From positions 1,488,001-1,552,000 of the forward strand of contig CAVVFO010000002.1 in the NCBI GenBank assembly GCA_963747595.1: DNA of 64,000 bases, in the 5' to 3' direction. Below are positions 8,739 through 17,711 of this stretch, piece by piece (within the stretch, counting starts at the first letter, position 1; the number at the start of each line of letters is the position of its first letter). The notes beneath the pieces were generated by a model. It worked only from the letters and a program-made list of their open reading frames with translations. It did no database searches and was not told where the DNA came from. Source of the stretch: Oleiagrimonas sp963747595 (lineage in GTDB: Bacteria; Pseudomonadota; Gammaproteobacteria; Xanthomonadales; Rhodanobacteraceae). Made by a program: the position numbers and the translations under genes.

Positions 8739-10373
8739 ATGCCCCATCAACACGCCGATCCCCTGTCCGTCTCGGAGACCGCCGCAGCCGGCCCGGCAAC
8801 GCCGCGCCACGCCATGCTGTGGAGGTTGATGGCGCTGCTGGCGCTGTTGCCTCCAGTCTTCCTGATGCCGGCTGTACCGATCGACGAAACGCGCTATCTG
8901 TCGGTCGCCTGGAACATGCACGTGCGCGGGCAATGGCTGGTGCCGTTTCTCAACGGCACGCCGTATTCGGACAAGCCGCCACTGCTGTTCTGGCTGATCA
9001 ATGGCATGTGGTCGCTTACCGGCTTCCACGCCTGGAGCGCGCGTCTGCTCGAGCTGCTGTTCACACTATGCGGATTTGCGCTGGTACGGGCGCTGGCGTG
9101 GCGGCTGAGTGGCCGCAGGGACATGGCCAGTCAGTCAGGCTGGCTGTGGCTGGGCTGCGCGGCGGTGGCGGCATTTTCCAACGCCATCATGTTCGACGCG
9201 CTGCTGACCCTGTGCAGCCTGGGAGTGTGGTTTGCGGCTATCGACTTGGCGGAGCGGCGCATGCTGCGCGGCATCGTTCTGGGCGGGGTGGGCATCGGCC
9301 TGGGCATCCTGACCAAGGGCCCGGTGATTCTTCTGGTGGGCACCATGCCGATGTTGCTGGCGCCGTGGTGGCAGCCCCTCGTGCGACAGCATCTGTGGTC
9401 GCATTACGCGGCCATGCTGGCGGCGATCGCCATTGGCGCCGCCATTGGCCTGGCGTGGGCGCTGACGGCGGCGCATGCCGGCGGCCCCGCGTACGAAAAT
9501 GCGTTGCTGTTCCGGCAGACCCTGGGGCGTGTGGATCACAGCTTTGCGCATTCGCGGCCGCCGTGGTGGTATCTGCCCATTCTGCCGGCGCTTGCGCTGC
9601 CCTGGACCTTCTCGCTGTGGCGGGCACGTCGCCCCACCGAGGCTGCAAGTGGCCACAGCATCCTGCCGCGCTTCGCGCTGGCGGCGTTTGTGCCGCCGTT
9701 CGTGGCGTTCTGCGTCATCAGCGGCAAGCAGCCGCATTATCTGCTGCCGCTGCTGCCGGCGCTGGCGGTGCTGGGGGGCTTTGCGCTCGCACGGCGGAAT
9801 CTGCGCGTGCACGGTGCGGCCGCGGGGGTGGTGATCGTGATAGTCGGCGTGGCGGTCGCCATCGTCGGACAGCAACTCGCTGTCGATGGCATTCCGCCCG
9901 GCGTATGGGTGTGCAGTGCCATCGTGATGGTCATGGGGCTGACGATGATCGTCTTGCGCCGGCACACGGGGCGGGTGCAGGTGGTCGCCCTGGCAATGCT
10001 CGTCAGCATGCTGGCCGCCAAGGTGGCCGCGATGGACAGCGGCGGCATCCGTTACGACACGCGTCCGGTGGGACGCTTGCTGGCGCAGGCGCAGCATCGG
10101 CATATTCCATTGTTCTCGATCGGCGACAACCATTCGGCGTTCGATTTCGCCGGCCGTCTGCGCCATCCGATTCCACAGGGTGATCTGCAACAGGCACAAC
10201 GCTGGGCGCGCTCACATCCGCACGGCTGGATCTTCAGTTATGCCAGGCACGCACCATTCGCGGCAGCGCCTTTCTACCGCCAACCCTACCTGCAGTATCA
10301 GCTTGGAATCTGGCGCGTGGTGCAGCTGCCGATCGGGAACGCGCCGATACCCGCGCAGCGACCCGCCAATTGA
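8739..10373 (+). CDS. ArnT-like (PMT/GT83 family) membrane glycosyltransferase
   Basis: About 544 aa with many membrane helices. The N-terminal periplasmic loop after TM1 carries the family signature PIDETRYLSVAWNMH, with the catalytic-type Asp-Glu, and NGTPYSDKPPLLFWL. A DHSFAHSRPPWWYLPILPA segment is also typical. Members transfer sugars from undecaprenyl-phosphate carriers to lipid A or other acceptors in the periplasm; ArnT itself adds 4-amino-arabinose. No arnBCAD genes are nearby, so donor and acceptor are open. The ATG at 8739 is preferred over a TTG 24 nt upstream. It is divergent from ssb and convergent with the transporter gene. Confidence 0.82.
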   Translation: MPHQHADPLSVSETAAAGPATPRHAMLWRLMALLALLPPVFLMPAVPIDETRYLSVAWNMHVRGQWLVPFLNGTPYSDKPPLLFWLINGMWSLTGFHAWSARLLELLFTLCGFALVRALAWRLSGRRDMASQSGWLWLGCAAVAAFSNAIMFDALLTLCSLGVWFAAIDLAERRMLRGIVLGGVGIGLGILTKGPVILLVGTMPMLLAPWWQPLVRQHLWSHYAAMLAAIAIGAAIGLAWALTAAHAGGPAYENALLFRQTLGRVDHSFAHSRPPWWYLPILPALALPWTFSLWRARRPTEAASGHSILPRFALAAFVPPFVAFCVISGKQPHYLLPLLPALAVLGGFALARRNLRVHGAAAGVVIVIVGVAVAIVGQQLAVDGIPPGVWVCSAIVMVMGLTMIVLRRHTGRVQVVALAMLVSMLAAKVAAMDSGGIRYDTRPVGRLLAQAQHRHIPLFSIGDNHSAFDFAGRLRHPIPQGDLQQAQRWARSHPHGWIFSYARHAPFAAAPFYRQPYLQYQLGIWRVVQLPIGNAPIPAQRPAN

Positions 10374-10389
10374 AGGCCGCCGCTGCAGC

Positions 10390-11595
10390 TCAGGCTGCTG
10401 CGGCCACGGTGGACTGTTCCGCCAGCCGCACCTTGCGCGCGCCCCAAAGGATCAATGGCGCCCAGACCAGGGTGGGCACCGCCGCGGCGATGAATACGCC
10501 CTCCACACCCAGCATTCCCAGCATTTTTCCGCCCAACACGCCGCCGACCAGCGCTCCGGCGAACTGGCTGGTGGAAAAGGCCCCCATGGCCGCGCCGCGA
10601 CTGGCATCCGGCGCCACACGCGTCACCAGACTGGGCAAGGCCGCTTCCAGCAAATTGAACGCAGAAAAGAACACCGCGGCGGCAACGCCCAGAGCGGCGA
10701 CGCTGCCGCTGGAAAAGGCCAGTCCCAGCAGTGACAGCCCCAGCGCCACCACGCATACCAGGGTCACGCGCAGTGCCTGGGCGATGGCATGCATGCGGCG
10801 CAATACGCCGCCCATGACCAGCGCTGCCACGATCATCACAGGCAGATACAGCTCCCACTGCCGATGCGCGGCAATGTGAAAGTTGTCGCTCATCAACAAC
10901 GGCAGCGCCACGAACACCGCTGTCAGCATGGCATGCAGGAAGAACACCGAGCCATTGAGCACCAGCAGGCGGCTGTCGCGCAGCATCTCGAGCACTTTGC
11001 CGTATCCGGCTGCCGCCGGCGACCGGCGCTGCTGCGGATTGGGCACAAGCGCCCACAGCAGCAACAGGGAGATCAGCGCCAGAATGGAGGTGATGCCGAA
11101 CAGGCCGTTGAGCCCGCCGATCGGCTCCAGGATCGGACCCAGGATCAATGCCAGCAGGAACGACAATCCGATCGAGGCGCCGATGATGCCCAGCACCTTG
11201 CCGCGATTGGTCTCGTGCGACAGATCGGCCGCCAGCGCCGTGCCCGATCCCGACACTGCACCCATGCCCTGCACGGCGCGGCCCACGATGACACCAATGA
11301 TGGTATGCGCCAGCGCCGCCACCAGCCCGCCCGCTGCGAACACCAGCAGACCGATGGTGATCGCAGGCTTGCGGCCAATGCGGTCCGACAGCATGCCCAA
11401 CGGGATCTGCAACAGCATCTGGCCGATGCCGTAGATGCCCAGGCCCACCCCGATCAGCAATGGCGTGGCATCCGGCATATGCCGCGCATACAGGGCAAAG
11501 ACGGGAAGTATGAGAAAAATGCCGAACAGGCGCAGACTGATGACTGCGGCCAGGCTCAGCGCGCCGCGCAACTCGATGGAACTGAAAGTACTCAC
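10390..11595 (-). CDS. MFS transporter, YajR-like
   Basis: About 401 aa, 12 predicted helices, major facilitator superfamily. Motif A between TM2 and TM3 reads GMLSDRIGRKPAI, and the segments GIYGIGQMLLQIPLG and STSQFAGALVGG match the drug/sugar efflux subgroup containing E. coli YajR. It lacks the extra C-terminal YAM domain of YajR, ending soon after TM12. I chose the GTG at 11595. The ATG 39 nt upstream overlaps a TATAAT hexamer that looks like the -10 element, which would place the transcription start inside that longer frame. The substrate is unknown. Confidence 0.78.
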   Translation of the reverse strand: MSTFSSIELRGALSLAAVISLRLFGIFLILPVFALYARHMPDATPLLIGVGLGIYGIGQMLLQIPLGMLSDRIGRKPAITIGLLVFAAGGLVAALAHTIIGVIVGRAVQGMGAVSGSGTALAADLSHETNRGKVLGIIGASIGLSFLLALILGPILEPIGGLNGLFGITSILALISLLLLWALVPNPQQRRSPAAAGYGKVLEMLRDSRLLVLNGSVFFLHAMLTAVFVALPLLMSDNFHIAAHRQWELYLPVMIVAALVMGGVLRRMHAIAQALRVTLVCVVALGLSLLGLAFSSGSVAALGVAAAVFFSAFNLLEAALPSLVTRVAPDASRGAAMGAFSTSQFAGALVGGVLGGKMLGMLGVEGVFIAAAVPTLVWAPLILWGARKVRLAEQSTVAAAA

Positions 11596-11632
11596 TTGAA
11601 CCCAACTGCCAGTGGCGAAATCATGTCCGGGC

Positions 11633-11638
11633 ATTATA
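11633..11638 (-). promoter_or_regulatory. Candidate -10 element for the MFS gene
   Basis: A perfect TATAAT on the minus strand about 38 nt upstream of the chosen GTG. No convincing -35 hexamer lies 16-18 nt further upstream. It decides against the ATG start that overlaps it, but it could be chance in an intergenic region. Confidence 0.4.
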
Positions 11639-11748
11639 AGGTGCGCCGCTGCGGATGCTTCGCGACACACCGTCGCAGCGTATAGCATCTAGAGTAGTGT
11701 CTCACCGCATCCGATCACGTCCTCCCCCCACGGCCGGCCCGCCCGCTT

Positions 11749-12750
11749 ATGTCACAACCCGTTGATGCCCGCCCCTTGTCTGCCGATTTCGACGCCGTGC
11801 GTGCGCTGGCAGCAAAAGACATGCGCGCCATCGATACGCTGATCCGCGAACGGCTGGCCTCGGATGTTGTGCTGATCAACCAGATCGCCGGGCACATCAT
11901 CGCCGGTGGTGGCAAGCGCCTGCGGCCGATGCTGCACGTCCTGGCGGCCCGTGCTGCCGGCTACGAGGGCAGCGACCACATCAAGCTGGCCGCGGTGGTC
12001 GAGTTCATCCACACCTCCACGCTGCTGCACGATGACGTGGTCGACGAATCCGACCTGCGCCGCGGCAAGCGCACCGCCAATGAGATCTGGGGCAACGCCG
12101 CCAGCGTGCTGGTAGGCGATTTCCTCTATTCGCGCTCGTTCCAGCTGATGGTGGAACTGGACCGCATGCCCATCATGCGCATCCTGGCCGACACCACCAA
12201 CACGATCGCCGCCGGCGAGGTGATGCAGCTTCTGAACATCGGCAATGCCGATGTCGGCGAAGCCGACTATCTGGATGTGATCCAGCGCAAGACCGGCGTG
12301 CTGTTCGCCGCCGCCACCGAACTGGGGGGCGTGCTCGGCGGGCTCCCTGGGGCGCAGGTCGAGGCGTTGCGCCGATACGGCACGGAACTTGGCTATGCCT
12401 TTCAGATCGCCGACGATCTGCTGGATTACGTCTCCGATGCCGGCACACTGGGCAAGAACATCGGCGACGACCTGGCCGAAGGCAAACCGACGCTGCCGCT
12501 CATCTACGCGCTGGAACGCGGCACGCCGCAGCAGGTCGAGTCGCTGCGCCACGCCATCGAGCATGGCGGACTGGATTCTCTGGATCTCATCGTCGAGTCC
12601 ATTCAGGTATCCGGTGCCATCGAGCGCACGCAGCAGCGTGCGCGCGACCATGCGCACGCGGCGCGACAGGCGCTGCAGACACTGCCGCATTCGGAGTATC
12701 GCGAGGCACTGGCCGCCCTGGCCGATTACGCCGTGGACCGCACATCCTGA
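11749..12750 (+). CDS. ispB: Octaprenyl/polyprenyl diphosphate synthase
   Basis: 333-aa trans-isoprenyl diphosphate synthase that builds the long polyprenyl side chain of ubiquinone. Both aspartate-rich Mg/diphosphate motifs are intact: LLHDDVVDESD (from Asp95) and QIADDLLDY near residue 224. GGGKRLRPML binds isopentenyl diphosphate. Length matches bacterial IspB. Chain length is set by residues before the first motif and cannot be read with certainty; Xanthomonadales normally use ubiquinone-8. Two ubiquinone ring hydroxylases lie immediately downstream on the opposite strand. Confidence 0.94.
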   Translation: MSQPVDARPLSADFDAVRALAAKDMRAIDTLIRERLASDVVLINQIAGHIIAGGGKRLRPMLHVLAARAAGYEGSDHIKLAAVVEFIHTSTLLHDDVVDESDLRRGKRTANEIWGNAASVLVGDFLYSRSFQLMVELDRMPIMRILADTTNTIAAGEVMQLLNIGNADVGEADYLDVIQRKTGVLFAAATELGGVLGGLPGAQVEALRRYGTELGYAFQIADDLLDYVSDAGTLGKNIGDDLAEGKPTLPLIYALERGTPQQVESLRHAIEHGGLDSLDLIVESIQVSGAIERTQQRARDHAHAARQALQTLPHSEYREALAALADYAVDRTS

Positions 12751-12788
12751 ATCCCCGCTCGGATCGGGAAGTCTCACCGACGCATGCA

Positions 12789-12880
12789 GGCGGGCTCAAG
12801 ACGCAACGCGACGGATTCGCCTGCTGCCTCGAACGTTCCTGCATACCGCCCGCAACCGGCTCCCTGAGCCGCCTTACGCG
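12789..12880. repeat. Dispersed palindromic intergenic repeat, copy A
   Basis: Lies between ispB and the convergent hydroxylase gene. It shares a 22-nt block (12804-12825) with the element at 48.0 kb, identical at 21 positions, and the same flanking arms: GGGCTCAAG on the left and CTGAGCCGCC-TACG on the right. This copy is more degenerate than copy B. It is non-coding and of REP-like design; family membership beyond this window is inferred. Confidence 0.6.
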
Positions 12881-12897
12881 GACGGACCCGTTGCGAC

Positions 12898-14112
12898 TCA
12901 ACGTCCGGCGGCGTGATCGCCGAAGGCACGCTTGAGCGGTTCAAGACGATTGATGGCGCGCATGCCCAGACTGCGCACACCGACCAGCGGCGCCTCGGTG
13001 CGTGCAAACAGGCGCGCCAGGGCATCGAACGAGCGCGCATCCATGGCATTGGCACTGCGCCGGCGTCGCGCGTAGCGTCGCAGCACGTGCGCGGCGCCCA
13101 GATCGGCACCGCGCTGCTGCGCGCGTTGCAATGTTTCGCGCAGCTCGATCACGTCGCGCAGTCCCAGATTGACGCCCTGCCCGGCCAACGGGTGCACCAC
13201 GTGCGCGGCATCGCCCAACAGCACCAGACGCTCGGCCTGATAACTGCGCGCCAGCTGCAGACGCAACGGAAAAGCGGCGCGGCGGCTGGTCTCGATCACG
13301 CGCCCCAGACGAAAATCCAGTGCCAGGCCCAGCGCATCGCAGAAGTCCGCGTCGGACAGCTCCAGCACCTCCCCGGCGCGCGCCTGCGGCAGCGTCCAGA
13401 CCACCGAGCTGCGCCCGTCGGCAAGCGGCAAGAAGGCGACCGGCCCGTCCGCCGTGAACCGCTGCCAGGCGGCATGCCCGTGCGTGCCTTCGGTGCGTAC
13501 GTGGGCGACCACGGCGCGCTGCGCATAATCGCGCTCGCGCACATCGATGCCGGCCTGTTCACGCAAGGCCGAATGCGCGCCATCGGCAGCCACCAGCAGC
13601 CGTGCCGACAGCGTCGCGCCGTCCTCCAGCTGCAATCGGGCGTGGTCGTCATGCACAGCGTACATCTGTACCTGAGCCGGGCAGACGCGACGGACCCCAA
13701 TCTGCTCCAGAGCATCCCACAGCATCGACTGCAGCAGGCGATTCTCCACGATCCAGCCCAGCGCCTCGCGTCCTTCGCCGGCAGCGTCGAAATCCAGTTG
13801 CGCGCCACTTTCGGCATCCCACACATGCATGGCGTCATAGGCCTGCGCCCGTGCCTCGAGCACCCTGTCCCACAGCCCAAGCTCGCGCAGCAGCCGCGCC
13901 GAGGATGGCGCCAGCGCCACCACGCGCAAGTCCACCTCGTCCTCCATCTGCCAGTGCACCGGCTCTCGCGCCTCTATCAATGCGCAACGCAAACCGTCGC
14001 GCGCCAGTGCCAGCGCGGCTGCGGCACCCACCATGCCGCCACCGACCACGGCGACATCCAGAAGATCGCGCGGGCGACGGCGCAGCCCGCGTTCGAACGT
14101 GGACTCGGTCAC
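12898..14112 (-). CDS. UbiH/UbiF/UbiI-family ubiquinone ring hydroxylase
   Basis: 404-aa FAD-dependent aromatic hydroxylase. The N-terminal dinucleotide fold VAVVGGGMVGAAAAL, the second FAD motif VAADGAHSALR and the third motif LVLLGDAAHVVHPLAGQGVNLG are complete. It introduces a hydroxyl on the quinone ring during ubiquinone biosynthesis. E. coli has three such paralogs (UbiI at C5, UbiH at C1, UbiF at C6), and this sequence does not clearly separate UbiI from UbiF. It begins at a GTG directly after the ubiH stop codon, so the two are co-translated. The downstream ispB makes the side chain of the same molecule. Confidence 0.88.
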   Translation of the reverse strand: MTESTFERGLRRRPRDLLDVAVVGGGMVGAAAALALARDGLRCALIEAREPVHWQMEDEVDLRVVALAPSSARLLRELGLWDRVLEARAQAYDAMHVWDAESGAQLDFDAAGEGREALGWIVENRLLQSMLWDALEQIGVRRVCPAQVQMYAVHDDHARLQLEDGATLSARLLVAADGAHSALREQAGIDVRERDYAQRAVVAHVRTEGTHGHAAWQRFTADGPVAFLPLADGRSSVVWTLPQARAGEVLELSDADFCDALGLALDFRLGRVIETSRRAAFPLRLQLARSYQAERLVLLGDAAHVVHPLAGQGVNLGLRDVIELRETLQRAQQRGADLGAAHVLRRYARRRRSANAMDARSFDALARLFARTEAPLVGVRSLGMRAINRLEPLKRAFGDHAAGR

Positions 14113-15327
14113 TCAGATACTCTCCCGTACATCACGCGGCGCGCGTCCGCGAAAACCCATGCCGTGCCGCAACAGCCTGCGACGCAACGCAGGCAAGCGG
14201 TCGCAGGCCAGCAAGCCGGTGCTGTGCAGCACCTGCAGCCCGCTGGCCGGCGCACAAGCCAGACGGATCAGATTGTGGGTCATGGCCATGACGCCCTCGC
14301 GATCCGGCGCGCGCCGCTGCGCGTAGGCATCGAGCACGTGCGCTGCGCCCGGATTCTCGCGGCCGGCGGCGTCCGCAAGCAGTTCGGACAGGGTCAAGGC
14401 ATCGCGCAGCCCCAGATTGAACCCCTGCGCGGCCACCGGGTGCACCGTCTGCGCCGCATTGCCGATCAGCACCGCATGTTGCGCGGTCAGACGCTGCGCC
14501 GCCACGCGGCGAATCGGATAGGGCGCGCGCTTGCCCGGGCGACTGAGCCGCCCCAGACGCCAGCCGAAACGCGCGTGGGCAAATGCCAGATACTCGGCGT
14601 CACTCATTGCCGCGACATCCTCGACCTGGTCTTCGGGCACCGTCAGCACCAGACCTGCGCGCTGGCCAGCCAGCGGCAGCATGGCCACCGGCCCGTGATC
14701 GGCAAATCGCTCGAAGGCGCGCCCGCGCAGTGCCTCGTCGGGAGTCACGGTGCACACGAACAGACTCTGCGCGTAATCGTGCACCTCCGCCTGGATTCCC
14801 AGTTCGCGACGCACCGTGGACCCGCTACCGTCGGCGCCGACCAGCAGACGGGCATCGATGGTCAGTGGCGAGGCCGCGTTCTCCACATGCGCGCGCCACC
14901 CCCCGGATGTCGCACTCAAACCGGTCAGCGTGGCCGGCGCCAGTCGCTGCAACCGGCGACAATCGTCCAGTCGCCGATTCAATGCGGCGCCCAGCTCGCG
15001 CGCCGGCAGTGTCCAGCCCAGCGCATCCACACCCGCCGCCTCGGCATCCAGGCGGGTACTACCGAAGGCGCCCGCGCGACTGATGTGGATGCGCTCGATC
15101 GGCGTGGCCGAGTTGGCGACATGCGGCCACACCCCCAGCGCCCGCAGGCCGTTGACGCTGGCGCGGGCCAGCGCCAGGTTGCGTTCGTCGTAACTGGGCG
15201 GACCGCCGGCGTGCGGCGATGCCGCTTCCAGCATGACCACGTCGTGCCCGGCCTGGTCCAGCGCAATCGCCGCGCTGGCGCCCACCAGGCCGCCACCCAC
15301 GATCAGGATGTCGGTACGTTTGTTCAT
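14113..15327 (-). CDS. ubiH: 2-octaprenyl-6-methoxyphenol hydroxylase
   Basis: FAD monooxygenase of ubiquinone biosynthesis, about 404 aa from the ATG at 15327 (an in-frame Met 15 codons upstream is possible). FAD-binding motifs are DILIVGGGLVGASAAIAL, VGADGSGSTVRRELG and VLIGNAAQTVHPVAAQGFNLG. The GNAAQT variant of the third motif, together with RAFERFADHGPVAMLPL and FGWRLGRL, matches UbiH rather than its paralogs. It is immediately followed by the second hydroxylase without a gap. It is divergent from the membrane protein gene at 15443. Confidence 0.9.
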   Translation of the reverse strand: MNKRTDILIVGGGLVGASAAIALDQAGHDVVMLEAASPHAGGPPSYDERNLALARASVNGLRALGVWPHVANSATPIERIHISRAGAFGSTRLDAEAAGVDALGWTLPARELGAALNRRLDDCRRLQRLAPATLTGLSATSGGWRAHVENAASPLTIDARLLVGADGSGSTVRRELGIQAEVHDYAQSLFVCTVTPDEALRGRAFERFADHGPVAMLPLAGQRAGLVLTVPEDQVEDVAAMSDAEYLAFAHARFGWRLGRLSRPGKRAPYPIRRVAAQRLTAQHAVLIGNAAQTVHPVAAQGFNLGLRDALTLSELLADAAGRENPGAAHVLDAYAQRRAPDREGVMAMTHNLIRLACAPASGLQVLHSTGLLACDRLPALRRRLLRHGMGFRGRAPRDVRESI

Positions 15328-15442
15328 CAACTCATCATAACCGGCACGTGGAAAAATCGACGTGTCTGGCAACTCATTGGTTCAGCGTTACTGATTTGAA
15401 GTATCCTTGGCGCAGGTCACGAAGTGTCATTACGGAACGCCA

Positions 15443-16051
15443 ATGAATCACATGTCTGCCGATTCCAGTCCCCGCCTTTTCACGCCCCGCACCGCCGTGC
15501 TGCTGGCCATGATCGCGCTGACGATAGGCTATCGTCTGGTCGTGCATTTCGTGCCCGGCGTTCTGCCCTACAACGCCACGCCGGTGGAAGCCATGGCACT
15601 GTTCGGCGGGGCGTATTTCGCCAACCGCTGGCTGGCCGTGGCGATTCCGCTGATGGCGATGGCAGCCGCGGATGTCGTGATTGCCGCCTCCCTGCCGGCA
15701 GGGCAGCTTGCTTTGTGGCTGCAGGCGGCGCCGGTCATCTATGCCTGCATCGCCTTGACGGCGGTCGCCGGATTTTCACTGCGCCATCGCGTGAAGGTGG
15801 TGAACGTCGCTCTCGCCGCGGTGGGAAGCGCCACGGGCTTTTTCCTGATCACCAATTTTGCCGCATGGCTGGTCTCCAGCACCTACGCCGCCAGCGCATC
15901 GGGACTGGCCGCCTGCTACATCGCCGGGCTGCCGTTCTACCAGTATGGCTCGCTGCCGGGGACGCTGTTCTGGAGCACCGCCCTGTTTGGCGGTTTCGCA
16001 TTGCTCTCGCGCCGCTTCACCGTGCTCTCGGCCGCGCCGGTCCAGGCCTGA
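15443..16051 (+). CDS. Small polytopic membrane protein (DUF6580-like putative transporter)
   Basis: 202 aa with about six hydrophobic helices and no soluble domain. The segment YNATPVEAMALFGGAYF, then a DVVIAASL turn and FFLITNFAAWL, recall DUF6580 and the solitary substrate-binding (S) components of ECF vitamin transporters such as BtuM. That resemblance is from memory of the family, not a search. The start ATG at 15443 is preferred over an upstream in-frame codon. The cobalamin adenosyltransferase starts 31 nt downstream on the same strand, so both are probably one transcript, which makes corrinoid or cobalt transport plausible but unproven. Confidence 0.65.
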   Translation: MNHMSADSSPRLFTPRTAVLLAMIALTIGYRLVVHFVPGVLPYNATPVEAMALFGGAYFANRWLAVAIPLMAMAAADVVIAASLPAGQLALWLQAAPVIYACIALTAVAGFSLRHRVKVVNVALAAVGSATGFFLITNFAAWLVSSTYAASASGLAACYIAGLPFYQYGSLPGTLFWSTALFGGFALLSRRFTVLSAAPVQA

Positions 16052-16081
16052 TCCGCCCGTCGGTCGGACGGGCATCGATCC

Positions 16082-16657
16082 ATGGGCAACCGCCTCTCGA
16101 AAATCTACACGCGCACCGGCGATGACGGTTCGACCGGGCTGGGTGACGGCTCACGTACAGGCAAGGATTCACTGCGCGTCAACGCCTACGGCAGCACCGA
16201 CGAGCTCAATTGCACCATCGGCATGGTGCTGGCGGTGGAGAGCATTCCCGACGCCGTTCGCGACGCGCTGCTCCAGGTGCAGCATGAGCTGTTCGACTTG
16301 GGAGGCGAGCTTTGCATCCCCGGCATGGCCATGATGGAAGACGCCGACATCGAACGTCTCGAGCGGGTGCTGGACAGATTCAATGCCGACCTGCCCGCGC
16401 TGAAGGAATTCATCCTCCCCGGCGGCGGCATGGCCGCGGCACACTGTCATCTGGCGCGCACGGTCTGCCGGCGTGCCGAACGCGAAACGGTGGCCCTGGC
16501 GCGCGTGGAGGACATCCGCCCGCAGATCACGCGCTACCTCAACCGCCTCTCCGACCTGCTGTTCGTCATGGCGCGCGTCCTGGCGCGCGACAGCGGTCAC
16601 GGCGAGGTACTCTGGCAGCGCGAACGCCGCCCGCGCGATACCCCGCCCGCCGACTGA
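16082..16657 (+). CDS. Cob(I)alamin adenosyltransferase, PduO type
   Basis: 191-aa enzyme that transfers the 5'-deoxyadenosyl group of ATP to cob(I)alamin, giving coenzyme B12. The N-terminal ATP-binding motif is SKIYTRTGDDGSTGLGDG, followed by RVNAYGSTDELN and the C-terminal helix with CHLARTVCRRAERE, all hallmarks of the PduO/MMAB family. It is single-domain, without the extra C-terminal PduO domain. No cobalamin ring-synthesis genes are visible, so it probably serves salvage of imported corrinoid. It sits between the putative transporter and a deacetylase-family gene, with 24-31 nt gaps. Confidence 0.92.
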   Translation: MGNRLSKIYTRTGDDGSTGLGDGSRTGKDSLRVNAYGSTDELNCTIGMVLAVESIPDAVRDALLQVQHELFDLGGELCIPGMAMMEDADIERLERVLDRFNADLPALKEFILPGGGMAAAHCHLARTVCRRAERETVALARVEDIRPQITRYLNRLSDLLFVMARVLARDSGHGEVLWQRERRPRDTPPAD

Positions 16658-16684
16658 TCGCCGCGCGAACCGCTGCCTGCCCGC

Positions 16685-17608
16685 ATGATGCGCCTGTACA
16701 CGCACGCCGCCTGCCTCGATCATGATCCGGGACCCGAGCATCCGGAATCCCCGGCACGCCTGCGCGCCGTGCTCAAGGCGCTGGATCACGATCGCTTTGC
16801 CGCACTGGATCGCGTCGAGGCACCGCGCGCCACCGATGTCCAGTTGCGGCGCGCGCACACTGCCAGCCACGTCGAGTCCATGATGCACGCCGCACCCACC
16901 CGGGGACGACGCACGCTGGATGCGGATACCTTCCTTTCGCCGGGGTCGGTCGAAGCCGCCCTGCACGCGGCCGGCGCAGTCTGTGCCGCGGTGGATGCCG
17001 CCTGCGATGGCTCCGCCTCCCGTGCATTCTGCGCCGTCCGGCCCCCGGGCCACCATGCCACGGCCGATACCGCCATGGGTTTCTGCCTGTTCAACAGCGT
17101 GGCCATCGGCGCACATCATGCCCTCGCTATGCACGGCTTCAAGCGCGTGGCGATCGTCGATTTCGACGTCCACCACGGCAACGGCACACAGGACATCATG
17201 GTCACCGAGCCGCGCGTCATGTACGCCTCCAGTCACCAGATGCCGCTGTATCCCGGCAGTGGCGAGACTGCAGAGACCGGCAGCGGCAACATCATCAATG
17301 CGCCCCTGCCGCCGGCCAGCGGCTCCGCGGACTTCCGCGCCACGTGGAACGACATCCTGCTGCCGCGGCTGTTCGCATTCCGCCCGCAACTGGTGCTGAT
17401 CTCCGCCGGCTTCGATGGCCACGCAAAGGATCCGCTTGCGGGGCTGGAGCTCGAGTCAGATGATTTCGTCTGGCTCACCGAGCGCCTGCTCGACCTGTCT
17501 GCCGCCCATGCCGATGGCCGCCTGGTGTCGTCGCTGGAAGGTGGCTACGACCTCAATGCACTGGCAGCATGTGTGTCCGATCACGTGGCAACGTTGATGC
17601 ACATCTAA
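16685..17608 (+). CDS. Histone deacetylase / acetoin-utilisation family amidohydrolase
   Basis: 307-aa zinc-dependent deacetylase fold. It carries the tandem-His charge relay in RPPGHHA, zinc ligands in DFDVHHGNG and SAGFDGH, and the catalytic Tyr region in EGGYDL. In bacteria these enzymes remove acetyl groups from small amines, acetoin-pathway proteins or unknown targets; there are no histones. The start at 16685 is the first of two adjacent Met codons. It lies 27 nt after the adenosyltransferase and may share its transcript. The substrate cannot be inferred from the sequence. Confidence 0.88.
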   Translation: MMRLYTHAACLDHDPGPEHPESPARLRAVLKALDHDRFAALDRVEAPRATDVQLRRAHTASHVESMMHAAPTRGRRTLDADTFLSPGSVEAALHAAGAVCAAVDAACDGSASRAFCAVRPPGHHATADTAMGFCLFNSVAIGAHHALAMHGFKRVAIVDFDVHHGNGTQDIMVTEPRVMYASSHQMPLYPGSGETAETGSGNIINAPLPPASGSADFRATWNDILLPRLFAFRPQLVLISAGFDGHAKDPLAGLELESDDFVWLTERLLDLSAAHADGRLVSSLEGGYDLNALAACVSDHVATLMHI

Positions 17609-17711
17609 TGCGCGGCAGCGCCTGCAGCCCCACCGGCTCGCCATGACTGCCCGCGGCGATGCGATTCTGTTAGCTTAGCTCGCATTTAACTGTCTTGGAG
17701 AGCCCGGGCCC

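Noticed and set aside
12913..15399. 828-aa plus-strand open frame
   Set aside because: It is antisense to the two FAD hydroxylase genes, rich in Gln/His/Arg, with no domain; an artefact of high GC codon use.
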